64,000 bases of DNA. It comes from Lantana camara (taxonomy: Eukaryota; Streptophyta; Magnoliopsida; Lamiales; Verbenaceae). The translations under genes and the position numbers were made by a program. How positions within the stretch are numbered: position 1 is the stretch's first letter; each line of letters starts with the position of its first letter. Below, in pieces: positions 12,622-25,400 of this stretch. The stretch is from NCBI GenBank assembly GCA_037501455.1, contig CM074864.1:21446001-21510000 (forward strand), in the 5' to 3' direction. The notes beneath the pieces are model-generated. The model searched no databases. It worked only from the letters and a program-made list of their open reading frames with translations, and was not told where the DNA came from.

Positions 12622-14166
12622 ACTTGTATTGTTCTTGGCTTTCGTTGGTGTAAGATGAGGTTAGGTTATAGTTAAACCCTATGAAACGTGCTCGTTTTCT
12701 ATGCATGCGAACTATAGCCTTAAAGTATAAGTAAATATGTGCGAAATATGTAAGCTTATGAATTTACTAAGACTTTGCAAGTACGACACGCTATGTACAA
12801 GCCTATGTATGCTTGTTCTGATTCGGTATGATTTATTATGTTTGCAACATTAACTATGCTTCAAACCCTGTGCCTCTTCTGAGCCGAGTGCTACAAGCTA
12901 CGGATATGTTATGGATTTGACAGGGAGAGGTATGTAAAGCATAGTGTTTGAAAGGTAAGGTATGTTATGTAATTTTTGATACGTTAAGTTTTGTAGCGGG
13001 TTAAGATATGCTCTGGTATGATCTATTCTGGTATGATAGGCCCCGGAGTCTACCAGTCAGGACACCCGGGATGGAAGCGGGCTGTCGAGTTAAGCCTGAG
13101 CTTAGTCTCCAAGTTTGATAGGACTAACCCTGAACCCGCCAGGAGGTTTGGTAGGGGAAGGGGACCCTGAGGGTTTGGGTGTTCGCGCTCCCCTCTTCTG
13201 TATGGATGGTTAGGGTCGCTCAACCCTTCCATCATCGAAGAAGGAGGTATTTACGTTTTGTTTGTTTTGTTTTAATATGTATGATATGATATGAGTCGTA
13301 TGAGGAACCCATGATCGGATTTGTTACTCGTACCCGCTGAGTTTTGCTTGTATGCTCTGTTAAAGTTCGTGAAACGGGGATAGACTCTTAATTAAGTTAA
13401 AATACGATCTTTTGAAAGTATAAGTTAAGACATGAAATGTTTTTATAGGATTTGGCGTGATTTGATAAGTTTGCCACGTAAGAATTTGTTAAGTTATGAT
13501 TTGTTCCATTTTAATAAGAATCCCTATATATATGTATCACGGGCAAAGTTTGGTGTGCAAAAACTATCCCTGATTTCACAAACCGTGCGACTTGAATATG
13601 CTTTGCTCTATATATATATGTAGCGTGTGTGGGTAGCCCCTCACTCAGTCAGTGTGACTGGCCTCTCTCCCCTTTTATTTTTAGTGTGCAGGTGTTAGTC
13701 ATGGAGTTCGAGCTAGGCGGCGTACGTCGAGTCCTTGGAGTTTGCCTTGTCTTTTGTTCGTTCGAATCTGTTGTACTTCATTTGATTTGGAATCTGTATA
13801 AGTACGACAGTATGATTATGTATACCTTGTTTAATTTGTGTAATTGATATTCTCAGGACAGGCTTCTAGGGACAGATTTGAACTCGTATGCTTTTATGTT
13901 TTATGTTTATATTCAGGATTAGATATCTATGCTAGTTGAACCCGTCACCTGCTGCTTGTGCTTTATTATTTGATGGTATAATTCTCTTCTGCATACGCTT
14001 TTGTTTGGTGGTTTGTTTTATTAGCAGGGTCTACGTTCCGCCTAGCTTAGGTGTGTCTGTCTGTCCCCCGTTCGCCTCTGCTTGGTTTATGTACGGGTTT
14101 CCCATCTCGTATGTGGATTGGGCCTAGGTTCGGGGGATGTGGTGACCCACTGTGTAGGGTGCTACA
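12622..14166 (+). mobile_element. LTR E, 3' part (interrupted by D)
   Basis: Ends GGGTGCTACA at 14166. It matches the general layout of these LTRs: a GGCCCCGGAG block, the stem-loop at 13645-13660 (TCAGTCAGTGTGACTG), then a GAGCTAGGCGG block and GTGCGGGGGATGTGGTG near the end. It resembles LTR F at 62429-63805 more than the others. Its 5' part lies left of D, outside the window. No PBS follows, so it is a solo or 3' LTR. Confidence 0.75.
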
Positions 14167-14338
14167 CTTCTGCTTCTTCAAAACAGACTCTGGAACAACC
14201 GGTCCCTTCTAAGCCATCCAGAGTCCTTTGAAAAAGATTTGTTGTTTGTAGATTGTTTATATTACAGTTAGATTGATTTTTTACATTGGTAGTACTGTAA
14301 TGAAATGTTTATTAGTATTGGTTGGAATGAAATTCTTT
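14167..14338 (+). other. Unique sequence between LTR E and the foldback structure
   Basis: Not similar to anything else in the window. Frame 14169-14231 on the plus strand ends in TGA and reads SASSKQTLEQPVPSKPSRVL, which could be the C-terminus of an exon cut by LTR E; AT-rich, 3'-UTR-like sequence follows. The frame is far too short to be sure of. Confidence 0.25.
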
Positions 14339-14898
14339 AGTTGCGGTTGGAATGGAATCGTTGTTTGATCAGAGTAATAAACTGATGTTTGTTGTTTTAG
14401 TTAGAAGAATTCAAGTTAGAACTAAATGTGCAGCTTATAGAGTAATGAAGTGGGAATGTGTAACTAACTGCGTGATCTGTAGTGTGAATAACTCAAAACA
14501 GGAAAAGAATTCAAGTTAGAACTAAATGTGCAGCTTATAGAGTAATGAAGTGGTAATGTGTAACTAATTACATGATCTGTAGAATGAATAACTCAAAACA
14601 GGGAAAGAATTCAAGTTCGAACTAAATGTGCAGCTTATAGAGTAATGAAGTGGTAATATGTAACTAACTGTGTGATCTGTAAAGTGAATAACTCAAAATA
14701 GGGAAAGAATTCAAGTTAGAACTAAATGTGTAGCTTATAGAGCAATGAAGTGGTAATGTGTAACTAACTGCATGATCTGTGGAGTAAATTCAACGGTGAC
14801 TAATCATTTTCTAGTATTCATCATTAGACTGTATAAAACGATAGTTTATTATCCTATTATGTTTTAATATAATGAAAACACCATATGAGGGATAAAAT
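14339..14898 (+). repeat. Foldback structure, left arm with four 100-bp tandem units
   Basis: Four units begin with GAATTCAAGTT at 14407, 14507, 14607 and 14707, a period of exactly 100 bp. Outside them, 14339-14406 is the reverse complement of 46246-46315; inside them, about 14790-14898 is the reverse complement of about 15006-15165. The arm therefore pairs with the right arm over its outer and inner borders as well as its repeats. Confidence 0.85.
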
Positions 14899-15005
14899 TA
14901 TGTTTTCATAGTAGTATGATCTAACATTGGTAGGTAATATGTTAGATCTCAGAATATGTAACTTGAAATCCATCCAATTACTCTTGTAGTATAATTTGAA
15001 CACAA
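14899..15005. other. Loop of the foldback structure
   Basis: About 107 bp of non-paired AT-rich sequence between the inner ends of the arms. No coding sequence. Confidence 0.7.
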
Positions 15006-16261
15006 ATTTATCCCTCATATGGTGTTTCCGTTATATTAAAACATGATAGGATAATAAACTATTGTTTCATAAAGTCCCATGATGATATTTAATGAAAAAA
15101 AAAAAGATCCTTTGATATTAAATACTAGAAAATGATTAGTCACCGTTGAATTTACTTTATAGATCACGCAGTTAGTTACACATTACCACTTCATTACTCT
15201 TAAGATGCACATTTAGTTCTAACTCAAATTCTTTTCCAGTTTTGAGTTATTCACTCTACAAATCACGCAGTTAGTTACGCATTACCACTTCATCACTCTA
15301 TAAGCTGCACATTCAGTTCTAACTCGAATTGTTTCCCTGTTTTGAGTTATTCGCTCTACAGATCATGCAGTTAGCTACACATTACCATTTCATTACTCTA
15401 TAAGCTGCACGTTTAGTTCTAACTCGAATTCGTTCCCTTTTTTGAGTTATTCACTCTACAGATCACGCAGTTAGTTGCACATTACCACTTCATTACTCTA
15501 TAAGTTGGACATTTAGTTCAAACTTGAATTCTTTCCATGTTTTGAGTTATTCACTCTACAGATCATGCAATTAGTTACACATTACCACTTTGTTACTCTA
15601 TAAGTTGCACATTTAGTTCTAACACAAATTCTTTCATTGTCATGAGTTATTCACTCTACAGATCATGCAGTTAGTTACATATTACCACTTCATTACTCTA
15701 GAAGCTATACATTTAGTTCTAACTCGAATTCTTTCCTTGGTTTGAGTTATTTGTTGTACAGATCTCGCAGTTAGTTATACATTACCACTCATTAATCTAT
15801 AAGTTGCACAGTTTAGTTCTAACTTGAGTTCTTTCCTTGTTTTGAGTTATTCGCTCTACAGATCACAAAGTTAGTTACACATTACCACTTCATTACTCTA
15901 TAAGCTACACATTTTAGTTCTAACTTGAATTCACATTTAGTTCTAACTTGAATTCTTTCCATGTTTTGACTTATTCACTCTACAGATCACGCAGTTAGTT
16001 CCACATTACCACTTCATTACTCTATAAGCTACACATTTTAGTTCTAACTTGAAATTTTTTTTCCTTGTTTTGAGTTATTCACTCAACAGATCACCCAGTT
16101 AGTTACACATTACCACTCCATTACTCTATAAGCTGCACATTTAGTTCTAACTTGAATTCTTTCCATGTTTTGAGTTAGTCACTCTACAGATCCTGCAATT
16201 AGTTACACATTACCACTTCGTTACTCTATAAACTGCACATTTAGTTCTAACATAAATTCTT
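15006..16261 (-). repeat. Foldback structure, right arm with about ten 100-bp tandem units
   Basis: Inverted units recur at 15241, 15341, 15441, 15541, 15641, 15741, 15841, 15964, 16068 and 16168 (TTTGAGTTAT phase). The 15841-15964 spacing includes a small internal duplication near 15900-15950. The arm is cut at 16261 by LTR C and resumes at 46151. It has about 11 units against 4 in the left arm. Confidence 0.88.
16257..16261. repeat. Target-site duplication of LTR C, left copy (TTCTT)
   Basis: TTCTT directly precedes the TG end at 16262 and recurs at 46151-46155 after the CA end. Joining the flanks restores a normal 100-bp unit (ATTCTTTC, then ATGAGTTATTCAC). Confidence 0.92.
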
Positions 16262-17920
16262 TGTAACACCCCAGAGCGAAGGGCGCCAAATCCCCTACAC
16301 CATAGCCCAACACGTGAAACGAAATGGGAACTCCGCCCACGCATTGAACCATGGCGAACGGGAGACAAACCAAAACTCACCCCTAGGCTAGGCGGTCTAG
16401 ACCCTGAACAGAGTGCTCAAGAGAATCAAAAGCAGAATGGGGAAGCAACAGGATCGCAAAACATAATACATGCATCCAATCTAAAAGCAAGGTATAACAA
16501 ATATTACATGCCATGCCCATCCCGGGCGAAATAAAATGGACTTAAGTTCGAATTACAAGACATAACTTATACATAATACCATATTTACATATTTATACGT
16601 AGTACCAAATATACATAGTACCAAGGTGGGAAAGTAAATATGCCAATGCAAGGGCTAAGCTAAAGACTCGACAAAATGACTCCCAAAACAAAAGACACCG
16701 CCTAGCACGAACTCCCCAACTGGGTACCTGCAAACTCAAAGAGAAAGGGGGGAAAACAAACAACGAAGAGGGGTCAGTCCTAAAGACTGGTGAGGGGGAT
16801 AACACACGCACACGTACATATAAGTAGAGCACAAGATAATCAAATCGAAGAGCGTTCATGAACCGGGGTTGGTTTTTGCATTCCAAATCATTTAAACCCG
16901 TGATACCACATATAGGAAGAAAGGTTTAGGGCCTAAGGCCAAAATCACCAAGTTTTAGAAATTAGAAATCCAAACCCGATTCACAAACCATAACGGAAAC
17001 AAAGGCTTAAATAAAATGACTCGGCGAGTACGAGTCCAAACCCCTTACTCCATAGCAAAGCAAAGCGAAGACAAACACAAATCATAAATCAATCCAACCT
17101 TTCACCGTTTGGGGAAGAGAGCGGCCACTCTCAACCCCCGCACTTACCTTATAATATAATGGTGGCATCGGGGGATCCTACCCGACCCTGACGGGTTATA
17201 CCGCCGACATATGAAACCCGCTTTCCCCTCGACCTACCGAGGATGAGCGAAACCTCATTTTGTGGAGCCGTGTTGATGAGAGAGCCCGGTGACCCCATGG
17301 CCTACCCGAGATCACATACCACTTCTCCGGGGCCCAAACTTACACGAAAATCACATAGATACGAAGCTTATCTCGCCACACACACACACTTACCAAAGTT
17401 TACTCAAAAAAAAGATCAAAATAGCGCTTATATACATATAAAAGCCTGTTCAAATTCTCATGACAAAATGGGATAAAGCCCACAAAATACTAATCGAACA
17501 CTTATCTATATGTATATATATATAAGTCACATGCGGGCTTAAAATACACATAAGGTTGTAGGTCATAATAGCTAAAAAGAAAGAAAACCCCGCCTTGCCG
17601 ACCAACCAAACAAAAGGAACCACCTCTTCAACCTCGAGACAACCTAAGAACAAAGGCAAAAGGGGAAAACGACAAGCTTAGACTTAACATGAACCAATTA
17701 GACGCTCGGCATATGCATATGAATGCAAATGATGCATAAAGTATGAAATGAAGTTAACACTTAGGTCATATTGTATCATATTGAAACACAAGTCACATAT
17801 CTCACGTATTTCATGTAAACAAATTCATGCAATCCACATAACGAGTCATACCACACCTTAGAAATGCATATAAGGAGCAGAGAAATCACATGCAAGGCGA
17901 AGAAACAAGGTATGAAATCT
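16262..17920 (-). mobile_element. LTR C, 3' part (solo LTR interrupted by B)
   Basis: Begins TGTAACACCCCAGAGCG on the plus strand and has the family-wide terminal blocks (AGCGAACGGGAGAC) and stem-loop 16774-16790 (TCAGTCCTAAAGACTGG). The minus orientation is inferred from similarity to LTRs A, B and G. Both ends with a TSD but no internal region make it a solo LTR of about 3.3 kb. At about 17920 the sequence changes abruptly to a truncated B LTR. Confidence 0.85.
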
Positions 17921-20445
17921 AATATATGCAACAAAACAAAGCGGAAGCATAAACTAGTTTCTTGCAAATATTTTCATTTATCAAATCATGACATTTCTTG
18001 TTTACCAACTAAAATATGTTCTAACTCTCCATATCAATACAGTATCATCTTTAAATTCAAACAATTAACATTAACCATAATTCCTTGAACAGTAAATAGA
18101 CAAGTGAATATCATGCACTGTGCTTGACTCGATTACAAAGACTGGACTCGACTCACTTCCCGCCTAGCGTGCACCTATAATAACCTGAAAGGTGGAGGCG
18201 TCAGTCTGTGAAGACCGAGTGAGGGGTTTACATACATATTAGCGCAGATAACATGCAAGTCATATTCTCGGGTAAAGATTTATAAAAGATAAATATACAA
18301 GTTCAATAATAATATAGCTTCGCCCGAGAATACAACTTTCAATATTAAATACTTGTTCTTTTCATGCAATCAATACATGGCCCCGGCGAGTAAGGGCGGT
18401 CTCCAACCGAACTCCAAATGTACATGAACATGCTTGCTTGATTATTAAACAATAAGTGATCATGCAATTCAATTATCGTGCAATCGTGCATGTGTAATCA
18501 TATAACACGTTCATGGAATGGAAATCATGCAATAACCCGAGGACAATCCGCGGTGCCGGATTCATCCCCAGTCTCCTTCTTCCTCCGGTTGATGATGGGA
18601 TTGCAAGGCCCCAACATCCATGCATGTTGAGCAGAGGGTACATGAATCCCTAAGCCCGAAGCTCCTTCCTCCACTAACCTCCTAGTGGATTCAAGGGTGA
18701 CCCCAAATGTGGTGAGGATAGTGCCAGAGTTACCCGTCAGCCCTTACTTTCCCGGTTGGCTCTAGTCTCTACCCTCGGGCCCATCGTGAACGGTCATGCT
18801 ACTCGCCTAAAACATGCTTGATTCATGACAATAACATGGCTTGCTTGCTTGCTTGCGTTACATAAACATGACTTGAAATGATAAGTGATTTCATGAAATT
18901 ATAAATATAAATACCTTTGGCCGAAAGATCACGTACAGGTTATACGGGTTCTGTATAACTAGCAATTAAACCTCACCTGACAGGCGACACACGACTCGTG
19001 GACATGTGAACGTGCTCATGCTCGACCATCTCCTCCCTGGAGATCAACTTGAATGAGAAACGGGACAATGCACGTGCATGAGACCATAATTCAAGAACAT
19101 TACTCCATATAAGACGTACGGCATGATCATGTATGAGACGTCGAGCAATAAACAATGTAGCATGGTAACATCTTGTTTTTACACATAATTAATCATATAA
19201 TAGCAATTTGGGGTCAAATAAGCCATCGGGTCAAGGGGCTAAAAATGTAATTTTATGCAGAAACTTTCTGCACTTCCAGAGGGCTGGGAACGGTCGTTTC
19301 AGGTTTCAGTTCAAAGTGGGAAGGGTCGTTCCCGCCTGTCGGGCTCCCCGAGGATGGGAACGGCCGTTCCCGTCTGTGAGACAAAGTGGGAAAGGTCGTT
19401 CCCGTCCTCGCCGCCAAGCACACTATTCAAAATATGGGAACGGCCGTTCCCCAATTACAAAGGGAATGGGAAGGACCGTTCCCATTACGCAGAAGATGCA
19501 GAAACAGAGGATGAAGAACAGGGGAGGCACGAAATGAACCTAAATCTCCTCAAACACTCATAATTCAATTCCATAATCTATAATGCAAGAAAAGAAGTAT
19601 GCATACATGCTTGAGAGGCAATAACACTCAATATAAACATATAATTCATGCCTAATCCTCAAGAATCATCACATCAAGCTCATATATCAATTTAGCATAT
19701 AACTCCATAAACCTCAAGAATCATGCATGAAATTCAAGTCTAAAGCTTAGGATCATGCTTCTAACAATTAAAGCACCTAATATTCCATTTATTCTCAAAC
19801 CCTAGCTTCAAGAATTATTATCAAGAATTCATATATATAACCATCTCTACCTTGAATGAAAGAAGAAGAAGAAAAGATGGAGATGTGATGAAGATGATAG
19901 CTCAAGACTTCCAATTCCTCAAAGTTTTTGGCAAGAAATGATGAAATCCCTCCTTCTCATGGTTGAGGTTTAGATCGATAGAGCAAGGGAGCAAATATGG
20001 GATGATTGGCATGAAATGAAAATTGATGATTGAGGAAGAGATGTGTATACCGATATATTTGGGGAAAATATGCAATATTTATGATCAAATCCTTAAAGTT
20101 CTATAAGTTATGCAATTGAGGATCTAAGGTTTACAAATTGATCAATTTAGTCCCCAAGATTTTCATGCAATTTGGTCCTCTATTTTATGTAAATGAACTA
20201 TTAAAGACAATTAAGCAATTAAGATACATTCGGCAATTAACTTACGTAAAAATAAATTCAATATGTAACATAATTCCAAAGTTGGCATACATTTCATATA
20301 TTTTCAGGTAATCATGTTGGAACACAATTTATAAAATTAACATAACACGTATAAATTGAATAAATTAAATAATAAAATAAAATCCTAACGCTCGAAACTC
20401 ACACGCGTCGAGCGTACCTGACTGTCTGAAATTCGGGGCGTTACA
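17921..20445 (-). repeat. B LTR copy 1, truncated
   Basis: Matches 34949-37460 and ends GGGGCGTTACA. Stem-loop at 18201-18218 (TCAGTCTGTGAAGACCGA). It contains the palindrome cluster 19286-19483. Confidence 0.9.
19286..19483. promoter_or_regulatory. Palindrome cluster in B LTR 1 (6 sites)
   Basis: Sites at 19286-19300, 19318-19333, 19356-19371, 19388-19403, 19436-19451 and 19468-19483. The perfect form is GGGAACGGCCGTTCCC (19356 and 19436); the others keep the GGGA/TCCC arms with cores such as AGGGTCGT and AGGACCGT. Overlapping open frames of about 100 codons across the cluster come from the GC-rich, stop-free repeat and are not taken as genes. Confidence 0.78.
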
Positions 20446-20461
20446 ATTCTCTCCCCCTTAA
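20446..20461 (-). other. PPT of B copy 1
   Basis: Minus strand TTAAGGGGGAGAGAAT directly abuts the LTR start TGTAACGCC. It has the same position as in B copy 2 (37461-37476). Confidence 0.88.
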
Positions 20462-20689
20462 GAGAATCCATCCTCGGATTCCATGTCCTGAAATCCTGGA
20501 ATTTAATTGGCTCTTACGTGTTCATCCCACGCGGGTTAGCTACTCCCCGTCAGGGATTAGTTCGAAAGAGATCTTCGATCCACAAGACTCTCCAATATGT
20601 GAAATCACGACCCTCAACTTTCCGGAACCTAACCACTTGAGAAAATCTACCTTCCACTAAAACAAGTTGACAAGTAATTAAAATAGCAA

Positions 20690-20791
20690 GAGTACCCCGG
20701 CTCTCAAACAACCAACGAGAGAACCCCGTCTCTCGAGCAAGTAACAAGAGAACCCCGTCTCTTGACAACCGTGAGAGAATCCCCGTCTCTC
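20690..20791 (-). repeat. Hairpin array of B copy 1 (four units)
   Basis: Units of the GAGAGANCCCCGTCTCTC type. One unit has GAGAG...CTCTC arms around TACCCCGG and another ends CTCTT, so the arms drift while the CCCCG loop stays. Confidence 0.75.
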
Positions 20792-22127
20792 ACACACTCG
20801 AAATGAAATTCAAGCAAGCACTTAGATAAACATTTACACTTAACGCACAAGGATCAAGTAAAATTATCATTTATACAACTAATTGTTCACATGACAATTA
20901 ATAATAAACAAGGAATCATATACAAGAATAACAAAATAATAATAATAATAAATAATTAATAATCAACAGGAGACATGTACAAAATAACAAGCTAATGATA
21001 ATGATCAAATAATGATGCACGTGGTATGCATGATTAAGTGTACCGTTCACCGAGGATTGGAGTTCTGAAACTGAATTAATTCGGTTGAATACTTGATTCT
21101 TTAGTTGAGATTTTTCTTGCTTGGTACCGTTGCAGCTCAACGTTCCCCTTTCTGATAACAGTCCCTGCCCTTGTACTATTTTCCAACATAATCCGTAAAT
21201 CATCATTAACCACCATAGCTTCATACCCGTTTGAATCTTCAGGTTTACCGGGTGAACTTCCCTTAGATTGATTCCCACATTCACCTTCCGGTTTTGGAAT
21301 TGAAAGATACCCTGAATTTCTTGTCCTGAAGGGATTGTATATTCAAGCTTAATAGACTAGTTTTGTGCTCCAATCAACCCTTATCCAACCCACAGAGAGA
21401 ACAGGTTTTACCATTTTCCATACCTCGTTAATCCAAGTAAAACATCTTTCTAAGGCACAGATCTTAACTCTTTATTTGAAATCCGAAAGTTAAGCTCCTA
21501 TTTCCTTAGTCAAGAACACGGCAAATGTTTGGTGTAGGAACGAATCAAAGTTGTAATCCCTTACGAGTAACTCAGCACGTACACTTGCATGGAACCCGAA
21601 GAAATCGGACCCTAGTGAAACTTTTCCTTGTAAGACTCTTATCTTTGATCAAAGTATGCTCAAATAATTTATAAAAGTCGTTACCTCTCCCATTTCCATT
21701 ACTAACACTTGATTCGAATTTAATAACCTTTGTAATTCTACTTACTTGGTTATTCACTTTCCCTTCTACTTCCCACTTTCTTCCCTTCCGTTTATTGTAG
21801 ATATTCTGATAGCAAGAGGGATTAAGATTCAGGATTTACTACCCAAGTTTAGCCGGATCGGATCCCTTCTCCCATTTACTGAGTCAAATGATATCCTGAG
21901 ACTATCAGAAAACTGCGGACGGTGTACCCACTTTCTGGAAAATGATAATGGAACAAAGGTACTGTCGATGATGGGACTTTTCTTTGTATGAGAGAAAGAA
22001 AAGTTTAGATTATTGACAACTTCTTTCACATGGTTCTGATAGAGGATTCCAGGAAGAATTGATGCTCTGAAAATTCCCAACTTCCTCAAGTACTATCTAA
22101 CTTCAGACTTAAACTTATTTTCAGACC

Positions 22128-22147
22128 GGCTTTCCCCCTTAAGAGAA
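22128..22147 (-). other. Central PPT-like tract (B copy 1)
   Basis: On the minus strand a CTTAAGGGGGAAAG tract close to the middle of the 3.08-kb reconstructed internal region. Less like the terminal PPT than those of A and G. Confidence 0.4.
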
Positions 22148-22499
22148 TAGAAATTTTCTTATCCTTTAGATTCATTTTGTCCTTTCCCACTTGCAAGCTT
22201 CTCTGCTGAATCAATTCCCGTAACCTTTTCCTCGTCCTACTTATTATTAATCAAGATTTTGATTAATGGTTCGCTTCCAATCTTTTCTGTTAAGGACATA
22301 CTCAACTTGAAGCTACCAACTGGCACCCCTTTTCTCCTGATATTGAAATTTCCAACATCTCACAATCACCTAGTGCTTTCCAGCGAGTTGACAGTTACAA
22401 GATCAACACTCTAATCTGAAGCATGAAAAGTTCATTCTCTAACTTTCGTTACATCTCCGGAATACTGATTAATTTCTGAAGGTTGAAGGACCCACTGAA

Positions 22500-25400
22500 T
22501 GTAGCACCCCGCACGTGAGGCACCACATCCCCCGCACTATGGCTCAACACGAGTAACGAAACAGTAAATCCGCACCCGTATCAACCCATAGCGAACGGGA
22601 GACAAACATAAAAACCTTCCTAAGCCAGGCGGAGCTAGACAACGGTTACCAAACCACAAATAATGCAGAAAAGCCAAAGTTCAATCATACCAATCATAAA
22701 CGGAATTTGGGCTCTTCAGGCCTCTTTTAAAACATAACAATACCCCGTAAGAGCAATTCACTAACAATTCATAATTATTCGAATTCATGATATAATAGAG
22801 TGAATCATACATAATTCCAATACATGAATGAGTGAAGAGACTCTCCTAATCTAACTCGACTCACTCAAAAACTTCAAACATCTCCGCCTAGCCCGAAACT
22901 CCAAAGATCAAACCTGCACACTAAAAGAATGGGGAGGGAGAGGGGTCAGTCTCTAGAAGACTGAGTGAGCAGGAGCGATACATAAATATAAAACATGCAC
23001 ATGCAAGTCATAAATCCCGAGCAAGGTTTTATTTGAATTTAGTTCCCAAAAAGGGCAAGAAAATAGATAAACAATGCTCGACTTTTACGACTGATTCATA
23101 TTAAATTCATTACATTCATAAATCATACATAAATATAAGGCTCGGCGAGTGAGCGTGCACAATCTCCAACCAAACTCCGACCGTGTACGACAAATATCAG
23201 TAATAAGTTGATTAGGTGTTCATGCGATATATCATAATACACACAATTCATATATCAAATCCTAAATCATATTCGTTTGGGCAATCCGTTTCCCGGCCTT
23301 CCCGCACGGTGCCTATCAATCATAACATAATCATAATCATAAGTATAAATCATATCATAATCAACCTTCTTCCTCCGGGTGGTGGACGGGTTAGCAAGAC
23401 CCGGCCACCCAATCAATGACCAATGGGGTTACATGAATTCCCCAATTGGCACTCAGCTCCCATTCCCCGCTAAAACTCCTAGCGAGGGCCGGTATCACCG
23501 TATATAAGTTGGGACTAGTATATGGGATCCCCGTCAGCCCTTGCTTCCTCGGTTAGCCACATATACTAAGTCCCGGGGCCCGTTAAGTAATAAGTAATAA
23601 ATGTGTCTCGCCAAAACATAACAATCATAAGTACATACCATAATTCATAAATCATTTGAAAAGGATTTACTCGATCAATACATACTATAAGAAATCATAC
23701 CTTACCGTGTAATTCGGCATATGCTATATACGTACCTCTCCGTGTCATCCGAATCCGTAGCTAGCATGAAGACACACGGTTTGGAGCATAGCCTCATTAC
23801 AAAACCATTTTTCAAGCTTATATACGCTCATACGTATAATTCAGAAGAATTTACTCGATAATTTCGTTTGAAAACCATATATATATAATCATAAGGTTTT
23901 GGCCAAAGCTTTTCACATAAGGGTTGTAGGGTTTGTTACATAGCTAAAACGAAAACCACCCTCACCTTAACCGTGAAGAAACAAGGATCGAGCACCAAGT
24001 GCCTGAACGATCAAAAGCTCTCCACCCTGGAGACAAACTGTACAAAAGACCACAAGACGTGTTCGTGAGACTCAGGACTCTAAATGAACCATATATGACG
24101 CACGGCAATGAAGTGAATATGAAATGAATGCATATATGATCATGTTATATCATAAAACGTTCATGTGCACTATTATTGCGATTAAGGCATATAACAAGCT
24201 ATTCATTCAAATACTTTCAAGAAATGAAGGTAGCATACTCATTTATTTCATATCCTTCATAGTCCTTAGCAATATCTTACAAAATCTTAGAACCATAATC
24301 ATATTATACCTTCAAACATGTTTACATAGAGTATGATACACAAAAAGGCAAAGAACATCACTTAAGACATCAAAAGAATGCAAGAATGTACTTAATATTT
24401 CATATAGAAGCATTTAAGCCACGTCAAAGCAATTCACTAAAAGCATATTTTAAACCTCATCCAAATATCATGAAATTGCACCAAAATGCTCCCAACATAT
24501 ATCAAAACAAGTTCATAGTTCAACACGAAAGGAGATAAAATCATTAAGGAGGTGAAACGAATCAAACATCGAAAATAAAGCAACACGGACTGCACAGGGG
24601 AAGGGACACGGGGGTGTCACCAACCCTAGCCAAACTGAGCCACGGGCGTGGCTCAGTACAGAGCGGCCCAGAAAGTGTGACACGCCCGTGTCTCACTCTT
24701 ATGAGTAAATGAGACACGGGGGTGTCACGGTACAGAACTAAATCACACGTAAAATTTTACCGGCAAAACTGAACTCATACAAATTCAATCCAAAAGCATA
24801 CCAAATGAACTCCAAATACTCTGAAACTTAATATACAACATATTTGGCATGTTATGAACATTTTTCATTTAGAGTGCAAAGGCTAAATCACACGTTAAGA
24901 TCATCGAATCCATGCAACAAAACTGGGTCGCCAAAATCGCACATATGAAACCTAATGATTCTATCATGCCTTGATCAAGTACTTAGGGCTTGAATTTGGA
25001 TCTGAAACTTTGGGGAATGCATGCTAACATACTAAACAACTAATATACATCATACATATGCAAAACGGTACAATTTAAAGCACATTAGGATGACCAACAA
25101 GCACACATAGGCAACAGCAACAAATCTGTCATGGTGCATGCATAGAAACAGGCCATGTATTTCGGTTTTGAGGCTTCAAATGGATCCAAACACTTGAAAC
25201 ATGAATGCTAACATATAACAATAAGTTTACATCAACTCCAAGCAATTTCACACGAAATGGAGACCATTTGATCAAGCATCAACACAAAATTTCACACAGC
25301 AGTTCGAAAACAGGGGAAGTAGTTTGATCATCAAGTTTGGAGCTCCATATCTCAAAATTTTATAAAAGGAGCAAGAGATGAAATCCTCCTAACATCATAT

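Larger units (their letters stand above)
20446..22499 (-). mobile_element. B internal region 1, PPT-side part
   Basis: Holds the PPT (20446-20461, minus strand TTAAGGGGGAGAGAAT), its hairpin (20464-20481), a hairpin array (20690-20791), an AAT-rich microsatellite (about 20933-20957) and a central PPT-like tract (about 22128-22147). It is interrupted by A2; the last five bases (CTGAA) are A2's left TSD. No convincing gene. Compared with internal region 2 it keeps about 48 bp near 21988-22035 that the other copy has lost. Confidence 0.85.

Noticed and set aside
14407..16261. Centromeric or other satellite array
   Set aside because: The 100-bp units are arranged as inverted arms with unique matching borders, which a simple satellite does not explain.
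19208..19563. Two overlapping 100-109 codon plus-strand frames (also 36223-36578)
   Set aside because: They run through the GGGAACGGCCGTTCCC cluster, whose GC-rich repeat has no stops in several frames; both copies are LTR copies of the same sequence and the proteins are low-complexity with no motif.
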